64,000 nucleotides of DNA, from contig DATKUL010000002.1 in the NCBI GenBank assembly GCA_035530615.1, positions 248,001 to 312,000 on the forward strand, read 5' to 3'. Under the pieces are notes generated by a model that saw only the letters and a list, made by a program, of their open reading frames with translations, made no database searches and had not been told where the DNA came from. A program made the position numbers and the translations under genes. Source of the DNA: Candidatus Paceibacterota bacterium. GTDB lineage: Bacteria > Actinomycetota > Actinomycetes > Nanopelagicales > Nanopelagicaceae. Position 1 is the first letter of the stretch. Each line of letters begins with the position of its first letter. Positions 46,546 through 57,096 of this stretch are shown here, piece after piece.

Positions 46546-47162
46546 TGGATAACGACAAAACAAAGATCATCAACGCACTTGGCGGTAAGCGGGGAATTCT
46601 TGATTCGGGTCTGCCATCCTTAGTCTTCCTCATAGCGTTCAACGTACTTCACGATCTTCGTGGCGCCCTCTATGCAGCGGTTATAACCTCGGCTCTTCTC
46701 ACTTTGATTCGACTGATGCGGCGCGACACTTTGCAACATGTACTATCCGGATTCGTCGGCGTTGCTTTCTGCGCCCTGCTTGCGCGAAAAACCGGCCAAG
46801 CAGTGGACTTCTACCTCCCTGGGCTGATTATCAATGTCATTTACGGAACCATCTACGCCGTCTTCAACCTGGTTGGTTTACCCGTGCTCGGACTGCTTCT
46901 TGGTCCCATTCTCGGTGAAAATCTAGCGTGGCGGAAAGTTCCGGAGAGAAAGCGAGCCTACATTCGCGCGGGTTGGCTCTGGGTGGCGCTCTTTGTTTCA
47001 CGTCTGATCGTTCAGTATCCGCTCTACAAGAGTGGAAATATCAATGCCCTGGGGACCGCACGTTTAGTAATGGGTTACCCATTCTTTCTCTTGGCTGCAT
47101 GGGGATCATGGATGCTGCTACGTGCCGTACCGAGCGCCAAGGCAGAAGTGAAGGCAGAGTAG
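46545..47162 (+). CDS. DUF3159 family membrane protein
   Basis: A 205-residue conserved actinobacterial membrane protein of unknown function with about five to six hydrophobic segments; HDLRGALYAAV and a central LGPILGEN segment mark DUF3159. The ATG shares its first base with the dut stop, and GGGGAGAAAA is a strong ribosome site. Its 3' end lies in a 17-base tandem duplication. Confidence 0.85.
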   Translation: MDNDKTKIINALGGKRGILDSGLPSLVFLIAFNVLHDLRGALYAAVITSALLTLIRLMRRDTLQHVLSGFVGVAFCALLARKTGQAVDFYLPGLIINVIYGTIYAVFNLVGLPVLGLLLGPILGENLAWRKVPERKRAYIRAGWLWVALFVSRLIVQYPLYKSGNINALGTARLVMGYPFFLLAAWGSWMLLRAVPSAKAEVKAE

Positions 47163-47186
47163 AAGTGAAGGCAGAGTAGAAGTGAA
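47144..47186. repeat. 17-base tandem duplication at a stop/start junction
   Basis: AGAAGTGAAGGCAGAGT occurs at 47144-47160 and 47161-47177, then a partial third copy (AGAAGTGAA) at 47178-47186. It spans the DUF3159 stop and the start of the next gene. Confidence 0.9.
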
Positions 47187-47931
47187 ATTCCCTCCACAGC
47201 ATGGAGCATGGGCTTTCCTCATCGTTCCAACCGTTATGGCGCTTTTCCTCGGGGCTGGAAATTGGCTCGGTTGGGTTTTCCTGCTCACATGGATTGGCGC
47301 ATACCCGTTTACCTATTTTGCAAGCAGAGCGATAGTCGCTCGATCACGTAGAGGCTCTTGGACTTCTAGAGCCACGAGGGAATTGCGAAATGCGATGGAA
47401 TGGAGTTTTATCGCCGTTGTTGGCTCAGCAATTTTGATTACACATCGCCCGTGGATAGTTTTTTCGGGTGCAGTCATAATTCTCATGTGGGGGTTGAGTA
47501 CCTATCTATCATGGGCCGGTCACGAACGTGGTATTTCCAATGACATACTGTTAATCGCACTTGCCTCGGCTGCGCCAGTTCTCATGTATCAAGTTGCAAA
47601 TGATGAGAAGTCTTTCAGTGACGTTCCACATGCAATTTGGATCGCGTCACTTCTGTCATTACTTTATTTTTTTGGCTCGGTCCTCCATGTAAAGGCACTC
47701 ATTCGTGAAGCGAAAAATCCCCTCTGGCATTGGGGGAGTGTTCTATTCCATGCGCTCGTCGTAGCGGGTCTTGCCTCTTCTTCACAACCTGCTTGGCTGG
47801 TCTTGCCCTTCGCGCTAGGGCTTATCCGAACCACGGTGATGAAACCAGGATTAAGGCCTGGGCGGATTGGAATTATCGAAGGAGTCGTGGCTCTAGTGCT
47901 GGTGATTTCTGTCGTCTTCGTGGAAAGGTGA
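47182..47931 (+). CDS. YwiC-like family membrane protein
   Basis: A 249-residue membrane protein with about seven spans; the N-terminal PPQHGAWAFLIVP is the YwiC-like signature. Function unknown. The GTG start lies in the partial third copy of a 17-base repeat, with GGCAGAG just before it as a weak ribosome site. It converges on the TrkA gene pair with an 8-base gap. Confidence 0.82.
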   Translation: MKFPPQHGAWAFLIVPTVMALFLGAGNWLGWVFLLTWIGAYPFTYFASRAIVARSRRGSWTSRATRELRNAMEWSFIAVVGSAILITHRPWIVFSGAVIILMWGLSTYLSWAGHERGISNDILLIALASAAPVLMYQVANDEKSFSDVPHAIWIASLLSLLYFFGSVLHVKALIREAKNPLWHWGSVLFHALVVAGLASSSQPAWLVLPFALGLIRTTVMKPGLRPGRIGIIEGVVALVLVISVVFVER

Positions 47932-47939
47932 ATCACCGA

Positions 47940-48614
47940 CTACTTCGGATTGACGAAGGGAGTAATGAAGCAGCTCTTAATCTCAGATTCGGCTTTAGCG
48001 GAGGCGATAAAAAGAAGTTCGTCGCCCGCGCTAAATACATCATGAGGCTTTGCCGCGATCACGCGTCCATCACGGACAATGGCAGATAAGACTGAGTGCT
48101 CTGGAAGCGGCACTTCTTCTACTGTCTTGCCGACGCACGATGAATCGTCGGGCAGTGTGAGTTCGACTAAGTTTGCTTGACCATTTTGGAAAGAGAAGAG
48201 GCGTACGACGTCGCCCACACTGACAGCTTCTTCAACCAATGCTGAGATGATTCGCGGTGTGGACACGGCAACGTCGACTCCCCAAGCCGCATCAAAGAGC
48301 CATTCGTTCTTTGGGTGATTGACCCGCGCCACAACTCGAGGGACTCCATACTCGGTCTTGCCGAGAAGTGAAGCGACGAGGTTCACTTTGTCATCCCCTG
48401 TGGCAGCGATGAGAACTTGGCATGAATTCAACTTCGCGTTGTCAAGGGAAGAAATCTCGCAAGCATCCGCCATTAACCACTCTGCTTCAGGGACGCTTTC
48501 CAACTTAAGTGCTTTTGGATCTTTATCAATGAGGAGGACTTGGTGTCCATTATCTAGAAGTTCGCGTGCGATAGCCCGTCCAACATTGCCCGCTCCGGCG
48601 ATGGCAACTCTCAT
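47940..48614 (-). CDS. TrkA-type potassium transport regulatory protein (second of pair)
   Basis: A 224-residue protein with an N-terminal RCK/TrkA-N domain (GAGNVGRAIA at 6-15, then LLIDKD, fitting NAD(H) binding) and a C-terminal TrkA-C domain (about 140-215). It gates a potassium channel or transporter. Its start overlaps the preceding trkA gene by 4 bases; actinobacteria often carry such pairs (CeoB/CeoC). No Trk membrane subunit is in the window. Confidence 0.88.
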   Translation of the reverse strand: MRVAIAGAGNVGRAIARELLDNGHQVLLIDKDPKALKLESVPEAEWLMADACEISSLDNAKLNSCQVLIAATGDDKVNLVASLLGKTEYGVPRVVARVNHPKNEWLFDAAWGVDVAVSTPRIISALVEEAVSVGDVVRLFSFQNGQANLVELTLPDDSSCVGKTVEEVPLPEHSVLSAIVRDGRVIAAKPHDVFSAGDELLFIASAKAESEIKSCFITPFVNPK

Positions 48615-49276
48615 GATGCTACCTCAGGGGAGTGTGCGAGGGCGGCTTCGACAATTGCAACATCTTTTTCGTAGACCATCACATGGACCAGATCTCCATC
48701 TTGTAAAACTGTGTGCTCGTCAGGAATCAAACCTTCGCCGAGGCGCGTAATGAATGCGACGCGTGCAGGAGTGATATTTTCAATGCGAGAAACCGGATTT
48801 CCATACCAGGTCGCATCAACATGCATTTCGCACAGTTGAATGGTTCCGCTGGCATCGCGCCACTCCGACCGCGATCCCTCTGGAAGCAACCGGCGAAGGA
48901 TCTGATCAGATGTCCAAAGGACGGTGGCAACTGTAGGGATGCCAAGCCGTTGATAAATCTCAGCGCGGCCAGGATCATAAATACGTGCGACTACATTTTC
49001 GACCCCGTAAGTCTCGCGTGCGACACGAGCCGCCAAGATATTTGAATTATCGCCATTGCTGACCGCGGCGAAAGCATCTGCTTTTTCGATGCCGGCTTCT
49101 AGAAGGGTGTCGCGGTCGAAGCCGATTCCGGTAATCGTGAGCCCGTTGAAATTGGCGCCGAGGCGCCGGAAGGCTTCACGGGACTGATCGACGATTGCGA
49201 CGGAATGACCCATTGCCTCGAGTTCGGTCGCAAGTGATGAACCGACGCGACCGCATCCCATGATTACGACGTGCAC
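48611..49276 (-). CDS. TrkA-type potassium transport regulatory protein (first of pair)
   Basis: A 221-residue TrkA-N/TrkA-C protein with GCGRVGSSLA (about 7-16) and an Asp-ending second strand (VAIVDQ). It probably forms a hetero-octameric ring with its neighbour. The GTG start follows TAGGTT (49283-49288, minus strand) by 6 bases, a leaderless arrangement divergent from the methyltransferase gene. Confidence 0.88.
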   Translation of the reverse strand: MHVVIMGCGRVGSSLATELEAMGHSVAIVDQSREAFRRLGANFNGLTITGIGFDRDTLLEAGIEKADAFAAVSNGDNSNILAARVARETYGVENVVARIYDPGRAEIYQRLGIPTVATVLWTSDQILRRLLPEGSRSEWRDASGTIQLCEMHVDATWYGNPVSRIENITPARVAFITRLGEGLIPDEHTVLQDGDLVHVMVYEKDVAIVEAALAHSPEVAS

Positions 49277-49318
49277 GGGGAAAACCTACACCTACGAAGG
49301 GCAATAGGCTTGCCACCT
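49277..49318. promoter_or_regulatory. Divergent leaderless promoters (trkA / RNA methyltransferase)
   Basis: TAGGTT on the minus strand (49283-49288), 6 bases from its GTG, and TAGGCT on the plus strand (49305-49310), 8 bases from its ATG. The start codons are 42 bases apart. Confidence 0.5.
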
Positions 49319-50521
49319 ATGAAGAGTCCACGTCCCCAATTCCACGTCGGCGAACATCTGACTGTATCTATTGAAAAAGTCGCCCACGGAGGGCATTTTA
49401 TTGCCCGACATGAGGGTCAAGTCTTTTTCGTCCGGCATTCAATCCCTGGCGAACGAGTCGAGATTGAAGTCACTAGTACTGGGTCTAGTTTTCTTCGCGC
49501 CGATGTTCTTGAAGTGATCGAGCCTTCGCCTGATCGGGTCTCACCACCTTGCCGCTATTCGCATGCGGGTGGTTGCGGAGGCTGCGATTTTCAACATATT
49601 TCGATTATTCGCCAGCGCCAACTGAAAGCCGATGTGATTCGCGAGCAATTTAGTCGAATCGCAAAAATGGAAATCGACATTGAAGTAGAAGACGTGGGTG
49701 ATCCTCTCCATTGGAGAACTAGAATCTCCGCGGCGACAAATAACATAGGTGAGATCGGCTTCTACGCCTCTCGTTCTCACTCTGTAGTCCCAGTGAAAGA
49801 TTGCCTGATCGCTGCAGAATCGATCAAGTTTCCCGAACTTGCCCAGAGAACATGGCCGAAAGGGTCAAGGATTGAGATTTCAGCAAGTTCAGAAGGCATT
49901 CGTTCTATTGCAATTGCGCCAGCTGGGCGAGGATCCAAATCGCGTTTAACGGAAGGTCCCCAAATCCTGACCGAAGTGATCGACGGTCATAGCGTTGAAG
50001 TAAGTCAGAGAAGTTTCTGGCAGAGTCACGACGTAGCCCCGCAAATACTGACGGAAGCGGTGAGGGAAGACGTACAAGAAGGTGACCACCTCCTTGATTT
50101 GTACGGAGGAGTTGGACTCTTTACAGCTGCCCTGCTTGATCGCGTGGGTGCTAATGGACATATTGACCTTGTCGAATCGAGCCAATCGGCCACCGCGGAT
50201 GCAAAGCGCAACTTTGCAAGTTTTCCGAATGTTTCGGTTATTACAGGTGATGTACTCAAGGAGCTTGGCAGAACTAGTCGGGCAGACGTTGTCCTGCTTG
50301 ATCCGCCACGAGAGGGCGCGGGCAAAGAGACGATTGCCGCCATCGTGGAGTTAGGTCCACGCTCGATTCTTTATGTGGCCTGCGATCCCGCCGCGTTGGC
50401 TCGTGACACCGCCTATCTGGCCGAGAATGGCTATGAGATGGTTGGTTTGCGCGCCTTCGATCTATTCCCTATGACCCATCATGTTGAGTGTGTCGCACGG
50501 TTTACACCTTTCCAAAAGTGA
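49319..50521 (+). CDS. TrmA/RlmD-type RNA (uracil-5-)-methyltransferase
   Basis: A 400-residue SAM-dependent methyltransferase with an N-terminal TRAM domain (about 1-60), iron-sulfur cysteines (C-x7-C-x2-C in CRYSHAGGCGGC plus a later Cys in VKDCLIA) and a C-terminal Rossmann domain with LDLYGGVGLFT, DPPREGAG and the catalytic Cys in VACDPAAL. It probably methylates a uridine of rRNA or tRNA. The ATG at 49319 fits the leaderless -10; a GTG at 49271 is an alternative. Confidence 0.85.
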   Translation: MKSPRPQFHVGEHLTVSIEKVAHGGHFIARHEGQVFFVRHSIPGERVEIEVTSTGSSFLRADVLEVIEPSPDRVSPPCRYSHAGGCGGCDFQHISIIRQRQLKADVIREQFSRIAKMEIDIEVEDVGDPLHWRTRISAATNNIGEIGFYASRSHSVVPVKDCLIAAESIKFPELAQRTWPKGSRIEISASSEGIRSIAIAPAGRGSKSRLTEGPQILTEVIDGHSVEVSQRSFWQSHDVAPQILTEAVREDVQEGDHLLDLYGGVGLFTAALLDRVGANGHIDLVESSQSATADAKRNFASFPNVSVITGDVLKELGRTSRADVVLLDPPREGAGKETIAAIVELGPRSILYVACDPAALARDTAYLAENGYEMVGLRAFDLFPMTHHVECVARFTPFQK

Positions 50522-50531
50522 GCAAGTAAGG

Positions 50532-50549
50532 TATCTTGATATCAAGATA
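50532..50549. promoter_or_regulatory. Perfect 18-base palindrome upstream of aconitase
   Basis: TATCTTGATATCAAGATA, fully self-complementary, 17 bases before the aconitase start. A TAAGGT -10 candidate (50527-50532) touches its left edge. It is a strong operator candidate for a dimeric regulator of the TCA-cycle gene. Confidence 0.65.
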
Positions 50550-50566
50550 AATGAGCGAGGTGGGAT

Positions 50567-53227
50567 ATGAGCAAGAATTCATTTAATTCCAAGGGCCAAC
50601 TCGAGGTATCGGGTCAGAGTTACGAAATCTTCAATATTTCCAAGATAGATGGCGCGGCCAGCCTGCCCTTTAGTTTAAAGATCCTTCTGGAAAACCTGCT
50701 TCGCACCGAAGATGGGGTCAACATCACCGCGGCGCAGATCAAGGCGCTCGCCAACTGGGATCCATCTGTCGAGCCGGATACTGAAATCCAATTCACTCCT
50801 GCCCGCGTCGTTATGCAGGACTTCACCGGAGTCCCATGCATCGTCGATCTTGCGACTATGCGTGAAGCTCTCGTTGACCTGGGTGGAGACCCCGCAAAAG
50901 TAAATCCTTTGGCGCCGGCAGAATTGGTTATCGACCACTCCGTTATTGCGGATGTTTTTGGCACCAAAGATTCTTTCGAGAAGAACACGGATATTGAATA
51001 CGAACGAAACCGCGAGCGCTATCGCTTCCTGCGCTGGGGACAAGGTGCATTTGATGAATTCAAAGTTGTTCCACCCGGGACGGGAATTGTCCACCAAGTA
51101 AATATTGAATACCTTGCACGAGTCGTCATGACACGAAATGTGGGCGGCAACTTGCAGGCTTATCCAGATACTGTCGTCGGCACAGATTCGCACACCACCA
51201 TGGTGAATGGCCTGGGCGTACTCGGATGGGGCGTTGGCGGAATCGAAGCCGAAGCGGCGCTTCTCGGTCAGCCTGTTTCGATGCTGATTCCTCGCGTCGT
51301 CGGATTCAAGCTGAATGGGCAGTTGCCTATCGGCACCACGGCGACCGACTTGGCCCTCACTATTACTGAGATGCTGCGCAAGCACGGAGTAGTCGGAAAG
51401 TTTGTTGAGTTCTACGGCCCCGGGGTCGTCTCCGTACCAATGGCTAACCGAGCCACCATCGGAAATATGAGTCCTGAGTATGGGTCCACGTGCGCAATTT
51501 TCCCGATTGACGAGGAGACTCTTCGCTATCTCACACTCACCGGTCGTTCGACCGAACAAGTAGCACTGGTTGAGCAGTATGCAAAGCAGCAGGGTCTCTG
51601 GCACGATCCGTCGCTTTCTCCTCGCTTCTCAGAACACATCGAGTTGGATCTTTCGACGGTGGTGCCTTCCATCGCTGGCCCTAAGCGACCACAAGATCGC
51701 ATTTCGCTTTCGGGGTCCAAGGATGCATTTGAAAATATTCTTCCTTCCTATCTCTCTGAAAAAACTGAGAAGAAGGCAGTGGACGTTCATGTCAATGGCA
51801 AGGCGACTACCATCAAGAACGGTTATGTTGCCATTGCGTCCATTACTTCCTGCACAAATACCTCCAATCCTTCGGTGATGATTGGCGCTGCGCTCCTTGC
51901 GAAAAAGGCGGTCGAAAAGGGACTTACATCCAAGCCATGGGTGAAAACGACTCTGGCACCTGGATCCAAGGTTGTTACGGACTATTACGACAGAGCAGAT
52001 CTGACCCAGTACATGGAGAAACTCGGTTTTAACCTCGTCGGATACGGATGTGTGACGTGTATCGGCAACTCCGGTCCGCTTCCTGTCGAGATTAGCAAGG
52101 CCATCAATGAGCACGATTTGGCTGTCACAGCGGTGCTCTCCGGAAATAGAAACTTCGAAGGACGCATTAGCCCAGATGTAAAAATGAATTACCTCGCTTC
52201 GCCACCCCTAGTTGTTGCTTATGCCATCGCCGGCACGATGGACCACGACTTTGAAACTGATTCTCTTGGTGATGATAAAGATGGCAATCCCGTCTTCCTC
52301 AAGGACATTTGGCCAACCTCAGAGGAGATTGCCACTGTTATCGGAGATTCGATTTCATCTGCAATGTTCACCAAAGATTATGCCAGCGTCTTTGATGGTG
52401 ACTTCCGCTGGAAATCACTTGATACCCCAATGGGAAAGACTTTCGAATGGGATGCCGATTCGACATACGTTCGAAAACCCCCGTATTTCGACGGCATGCC
52501 TGCACAGCCACGACCCGTAGTGGATATTTCACATGCCCGCGTCCTTGCGGTGCTTGGAGATTCAGTTACTACTGACCACATTTCTCCTGCGGGCAACATT
52601 CGCGTGGATTCTCCAGCAGGTAAATATCTCATCGAGCATGGCGTCGACCGAAAGGATTTTAACTCTTACGGCTCGCGTCGCGGAAATCATGAGGTAATGA
52701 TTCGCGGAACATTCGCCAATATCCGATTGAAGAATCTACTTCTTGAGGGAGTCGAAGGTGGGTTTACCCGCAACTTCCTTGACAACGGTGATCAGAGCAC
52801 CATCTACGATGCCTCTGTTGCATATCAGGCAGCGGGAATCCCACTCGTAATCCTGGCCGGTAAAGAATATGGTTCTGGATCATCAAGAGACTGGGCAGCA
52901 AAGGGAACAGCACTCTTGGGAGTCCGTGCCGTGATTGCCGAGTCATTTGAGCGAATTCACCGATCTAACTTGATCGGAATGGGCGTTCTTCCCCTCCAAT
53001 TCAAAGAGGGAGAGACGGCTAAGTCACTTGGTCTTGATGGAACAGAGATCTTCGCTATCGCGGGTATCGCAGCCCTCAATACTGGGGGAGTTCCAAAGGA
53101 AGTAACCGTCACCGCCAACGGAAAGAGTTTTGGCACCAAGGTTCGAATTGATACGCCTGGTGAGGCTGACTACTACCGTCACGGTGGAATCATGCAATAC
53201 GTCTTGCGTTCGCTCATTACGGATTGA
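50567..53227 (+). CDS. acnA: Aconitate hydratase A
   Basis: An 886-residue aconitase interconverting citrate and isocitrate. Cluster cysteines are in SCTNTSN (about 429) and [10 protein letters not shown] (about 495-498); the C-terminal swivel domain has [26 protein letters not shown] is the ribosome site. The 18-base palindrome upstream suggests regulation by iron, redox state or carbon supply. Confidence 0.96.
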   Translation: MSKNSFNSKGQLEVSGQSYEIFNISKIDGAASLPFSLKILLENLLRTEDGVNITAAQIKALANWDPSVEPDTEIQFTPARVVMQDFTGVPCIVDLATMREALVDLGGDPAKVNPLAPAELVIDHSVIADVFGTKDSFEKNTDIEYERNRERYRFLRWGQGAFDEFKVVPPGTGIVHQVNIEYLARVVMTRNVGGNLQAYPDTVVGTDSHTTMVNGLGVLGWGVGGIEAEAALLGQPVSMLIPRVVGFKLNGQLPIGTTATDLALTITEMLRKHGVVGKFVEFYGPGVVSVPMANRATIGNMSPEYGSTCAIFPIDEETLRYLTLTGRSTEQVALVEQYAKQQGLWHDPSLSPRFSEHIELDLSTVVPSIAGPKRPQDRISLSGSKDAFENILPSYLSEKTEKKAVDVHVNGKATTIKNGYVAIASITSCTNTSNPSVMIGAALLAKKAVEKGLTSKPWVKTTLAPGSKVVTDYYDRADLTQYMEKLGFNLVGYGCVTCIGNSGPLPVEISKAINEHDLAVTAVLSGNRNFEGRISPDVKMNYLASPPLVVAYAIAGTMDHDFETDSLGDDKDGNPVFLKDIWPTSEEIATVIGDSISSAMFTKDYASVFDGDFRWKSLDTPMGKTFEWDADSTYVRKPPYFDGMPAQPRPVVDISHARVLAVLGDSVTTDHISPAGNIRVDSPAGKYLIEHGVDRKDFNSYGSRRGNHEVMIRGTFANIRLKNLLLEGVEGGFTRNFLDNGDQSTIYDASVAYQAAGIPLVILAGKEYGSGSSRDWAAKGTALLGVRAVIAESFERIHRSNLIGMGVLPLQFKEGETAKSLGLDGTEIFAIAGIAALNTGGVPKEVTVTANGKSFGTKVRIDTPGEADYYRHGGIMQYVLRSLITD

Positions 53228-53251
53228 GAATCTCGCTCGCCGACCTAGACT
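53224..53251 (+). promoter_or_regulatory. dxs leaderless promoter
   Basis: TTGAGA (53224-53229), a 16-base spacer and TAGACT (53246-53251), then 6 bases to the GTG. The -35 overlaps the aconitase stop codon. Confidence 0.55.
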
Positions 53252-53257
53252 AGGGCG

Positions 53258-55048
53258 GTGATAGACTCCCTTAATTCTCCGCAAGACCTGGCATCCTTCT
53301 CTACCGAGGAAATGTCGGCTCTTGCAGGAGAGATCCGCGCATTTCTCATCGAGAAAGTGACTAAAAGCGGGGGACATTTAGGTCCCAACCTCGGAGTAGT
53401 CGAACTCACTCTGGCAATTCATCGGGTTTTTCAATCGCCTAAAGATGTCATTCTTTTCGATACTGGCCACCAGAGTTATGTCCACAAGATTCTGACGGGC
53501 CGTGCGGCGGGTTTTGATCTGCTGCGACAAAGGGGTGGCCTGGCCGGCTACCCATCTCGCGCGGAGAGCGCACATGATGTGATTGAAAATTCTCATGCCT
53601 CCACTTCGCTCTCATGGGGCGACGGAATATCACGCGGTTTTGCGTTGCAAGGCAGAAACGACCGAAGCGTAGTCGTTGTCGTGGGCGATGGGGCTCTTAC
53701 CGGCGGAATGGCCTGGGAGGCGCTAAATAACATAGCGACATCCAAAGATCAGAGACTTGTAATTGTAGTTAATGACAACGAACGTTCTTACTCACCGACG
53801 ATTGGCGGACTTGCATCGCAGGGAATGTTTGAGGATCTCGGTCTGAAATACATAGGCCCGATTGACGGTCATGACATTGCAGCTATGGAGAGCGCGCTGG
53901 AGAAAGCGAAACACTTTGGCGCACCGGTGATAGTGCATGCACTCACCAAAAAGGGACAAGGATATTCACCCGCCATTGCCGATGAAGCCGAGAAGTTTCA
54001 CGCCATTGGCATCCTTGATCCAGAGACCGGCCAACCACTTGCCAAGAGCAGTATTAGTTGGACAAATGTATTCTCGAAAGAATTGGCCGAAATCGGGCAA
54101 GAGCGAAAAGAGATTGTTGCGATCACTGCAGCGATGCTCGGTCCTACTGGGCTTGATGAATTTCAACGCCGCTTCCCTGAGCGAACTGTCGATGTTGGAA
54201 TCGCCGAACAACATGCGCTTACCAGCGCAGCGGGCCTGGCCTTCACCGGTATGCACCCGGTCGTTGCTCTTTATTCCACATTCCTAAACCGGGCTTTTGA
54301 TCAACTTCTCCTTGATGTCTCCTTACATCACGCCGGCGTTACTCTCGTACTTGATCGAGCCGGCATTACTGGAGATGACGGACCTTCCCACCATGGAATG
54401 TGGGATCTTGCACTGACTGGGATAATTCCCACCCTGCAGGTAGCTGCACCTCGCGATGGAACTCGCTTAAAGGAAAGCCTTAGAGAGGCTCTCAACGTCA
54501 ACGATGCCCCAACCCTTATTCGCTTTCCCAAAGGCGCTCTTCCGCAGGATATTGGGACCATCGAACGTGTTGACGGGATTGATTTCCTGTATCGCTCCGA
54601 GAGTGATGATGTCCTTCTGGTAAGTGTGGGTGCATTTGCGCATTTATCGCTGGAGGTGGCAGCGCAGGCGCAGCGTGAAGGAGTAGGAGTCACAGTTATC
54701 GACCCACGTTGGGTGAAGCCACTCCCACTTTCCTTGTTGGACATTGCGCAGAAGTATTCGCGAGTTGTGGTCATTGAAGATGGAATTCGGCACGGGGGAA
54801 TTGCAAGTTCTCTTTCAGAGATGTTCCGCGATGCACAGAGCGCAATTCCAATTCACTCAATCGGCGTGCCTCTTGAATTTATTGAACATTCAAAACGCGC
54901 GGAAATATTGCATGATCTGGGTATTACTGTGCAGGATATTTCACGTTCGATTCTGGAGTGGCACAGTTATCCTTCAGGGAACAATTTCTTTAAGGCAGAG
55001 ATGCAATCCCAGGAGCATGAAAGCGAGATCCGCAAACCGATTCGCTGA
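53258..55048 (+). CDS. dxs: 1-deoxy-D-xylulose-5-phosphate synthase
   Basis: A 596-residue thiamine-diphosphate enzyme, first step of the MEP isoprenoid pathway. Features: [15 protein letters not shown] at the N-terminus, the thiamine-binding [16 protein letters not shown], and [15 protein letters not shown] in the transketolase domain. The GTG start fits a leaderless promoter. Its last 59 bases overlap the 3' end of the fadB-like gene on the other strand. Confidence 0.95.
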   Translation: MIDSLNSPQDLASFSTEEMSALAGEIRAFLIEKVTKSGGHLGPNLGVVELTLAIHRVFQSPKDVILFDTGHQSYVHKILTGRAAGFDLLRQRGGLAGYPSRAESAHDVIENSHASTSLSWGDGISRGFALQGRNDRSVVVVVGDGALTGGMAWEALNNIATSKDQRLVIVVNDNERSYSPTIGGLASQGMFEDLGLKYIGPIDGHDIAAMESALEKAKHFGAPVIVHALTKKGQGYSPAIADEAEKFHAIGILDPETGQPLAKSSISWTNVFSKELAEIGQERKEIVAITAAMLGPTGLDEFQRRFPERTVDVGIAEQHALTSAAGLAFTGMHPVVALYSTFLNRAFDQLLLDVSLHHAGVTLVLDRAGITGDDGPSHHGMWDLALTGIIPTLQVAAPRDGTRLKESLREALNVNDAPTLIRFPKGALPQDIGTIERVDGIDFLYRSESDDVLLVSVGAFAHLSLEVAAQAQREGVGVTVIDPRWVKPLPLSLLDIAQKYSRVVVIEDGIRHGGIASSLSEMFRDAQSAIPIHSIGVPLEFIEHSKRAEILHDLGITVQDISRSILEWHSYPSGNNFFKAEMQSQEHESEIRKPIR

Positions 55049-57095
55049 CTCCGACGCGGTCCAAGTACGGCAAGATTCCACCAAGAGTGAGTGGCCATCC
55101 AGCGCCAAGGAGCATGCAGAGATCTATCTCAGCAGGGCTCGAGACGACTCCTTCATCGAGCATCATGCGAGCCTCTTCCGCGAGTGCATTGAGAGCGCGC
55201 ATCCGCACTTGCTCGGCAGAGGAGGGTTTGTCGCCTTTCTCCACCAGCGCGAGTGCAACAGGATTCGGATGATTCTTTCCATCCTCACCCTTTACGTAGA
55301 AGTTCCTCACTCCTTCTTTCACCAGGCGCCCCATTGTCGGTGAGATCCGATAGCGCGGTCCAAGATTCTTATTCAGTATCTCGGTCACATGGAGTGCAAC
55401 CCCCGGACCAACGAGTCCGAGCAACTCAAAGGGGGTCATTGGGAAGCCAATACTGCGCATTGAATTATCCGCAACCTCTACCGGTGTTCCTTCATCAATA
55501 GCATCAGTGATCTCACCCATGAAGCGAATCAGGAGTCGGTTGACGACAAATCCAGGGGAGTCCTTAGTAATGACCATTGTCTTCTTGAGTTCTTTGCCGA
55601 TGTTGACCGTTGTCGCCGTTGTGGCGTCATCAGTCTTGTTGGTTCGCGCGATCTCAAGCAGCGGCATAACCGCAACCGGATTGAAAAAATGGAATCCGAT
55701 GACTCTCTCGGGATGTTCCAACCCCTGTGTCATTGCTTCCACGCTGAGTGAAGAAGTGTTGGTAGCAAGTACGCACTCTGGCGAAACAATCTTTTCTAGC
55801 TTCTTAAAGAGTTCTTGCTTGAGGGCAAGTTCTTCGAAGATGGCTTCGATGACGAAGTCAGCGCCAGCAAAGGCACTTTGATCGACCGATCCCGATACGA
55901 GTGAGATCAATCGACGTGCTGTCTCTTCGGTGAGCCGCTTCTTCTCCACCAATTTATTGATCTCTGAATGGACCCAAGCCACGCCCTTATCCACACGGGC
56001 TTGATCCAGATCAGTCATCACCACCGGGCATTTCAGATTACGAACCATGATCAGGGCCAGTTGGGATGCCATGAGACCAGCGCCAACGACACCGACTTTG
56101 GCAACCTTTCGTGCAAGGGCGGCCTTCGGTGCACCTTCCACTTTCTTCCGTTTCTTTTGGATGAGATTAAAGGCGTAGAGAGATGCACGGAGGGCATCGC
56201 TCATCGTTAAATCAGCAAGTGCTTGATCTTCGGCGTCAAAACCTTCGCTACGTGTCGCAGTGCGAGCACCGGCGATGAGTTGAAGAGCACGTTGTGGCGC
56301 GTCAATCTCAGCGCCGCCGTACTTCTTGAACGCGGCCGCTTGTCCTGTCGCAATCGCCTTGTCCCAATTGGAATCTTGGGAGTAGTCCGTTCTTTTAATC
56401 TTCTTCTTTCCGCTCAGTACGTCTGCGACAAAGCCAACGGATCGTTCGAGATAGTCAGCAGGTTCGTACACCGCATCGACAACTCCCAGGGCAAGCGCAT
56501 CTTTGGCTTTCAACATCGTGTTGTTGTTCAGGGGATTGAGAACGATTACCTGTACTGCACGTTCTGGTCCAATCAACTTGGGAAGCAACGTTGCGCCGCC
56601 CCATCCGGGTACTAGGCCAAGAAAGACCTCAGGCAATCCAGTCATTGCTGTGGTTGCGAGAGTTCGATAATCGCAGTGAAGTCCGAGTTCGAGTCCACCG
56701 CCTAGTGCAAGACCGTTGATAAAACCAAAGGTTGGAATCCCGCACTCACCGAGCCGGCGGAAAACATCATGACCGAGTTTGCCAATTCCCAGAGACTGTG
56801 AACGCTCACTGATAGATCCAAGCCCGCGCAAATCTGCACCCGCAGCAAAGATGAATGGTTTTCCGATAACGGCTATCGCATCGGGCTTACGCGAGACGGC
56901 CTCAGAGATCGCGGCATCGAGGGCGAGAAGTGATTGCACGCCAAAAGTATTTGGTCGATTGAAGTCTTCTCCGTTGTCAATCGTAATGAGAGCGAGATCG
57001 CCTTTGAATCCAAAGGCGGACAGGTCTACATTGCGGACAAATGCCTGTGTCACGACTTCATCTGGTGCGCCAGCGGGAACGTGTAGGTCCGTCAT
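54990..57095 (-). CDS. Multifunctional fatty-acid oxidation protein (FadB-like)
   Basis: A 701-residue fusion of enoyl-CoA hydratase (N-terminal, with [11 protein letters not shown] and [13 protein letters not shown]) and 3-hydroxyacyl-CoA dehydrogenase ([11 protein letters not shown] from about residue 310, then [14 protein letters not shown]). It performs the two middle steps of beta-oxidation. The ATG at 57095 follows GGAGCC; upstream in-frame codons lie inside the thiolase gene, which ends 1 base before. Its 3' end overlaps dxs tail to tail. Confidence 0.92.
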   Translation of the reverse strand: MTDLHVPAGAPDEVVTQAFVRNVDLSAFGFKGDLALITIDNGEDFNRPNTFGVQSLLALDAAISEAVSRKPDAIAVIGKPFIFAAGADLRGLGSISERSQSLGIGKLGHDVFRRLGECGIPTFGFINGLALGGGLELGLHCDYRTLATTAMTGLPEVFLGLVPGWGGATLLPKLIGPERAVQVIVLNPLNNNTMLKAKDALALGVVDAVYEPADYLERSVGFVADVLSGKKKIKRTDYSQDSNWDKAIATGQAAAFKKYGGAEIDAPQRALQLIAGARTATRSEGFDAEDQALADLTMSDALRASLYAFNLIQKKRKKVEGAPKAALARKVAKVGVVGAGLMASQLALIMVRNLKCPVVMTDLDQARVDKGVAWVHSEINKLVEKKRLTEETARRLISLVSGSVDQSAFAGADFVIEAIFEELALKQELFKKLEKIVSPECVLATNTSSLSVEAMTQGLEHPERVIGFHFFNPVAVMPLLEIARTNKTDDATTATTVNIGKELKKTMVITKDSPGFVVNRLLIRFMGEITDAIDEGTPVEVADNSMRSIGFPMTPFELLGLVGPGVALHVTEILNKNLGPRYRISPTMGRLVKEGVRNFYVKGEDGKNHPNPVALALVEKGDKPSSAEQVRMRALNALAEEARMMLDEGVVSSPAEIDLCMLLGAGWPLTLGGILPYLDRVGVSESVCGSRFHAPGIASLP

Positions 57096-57096
57096 T

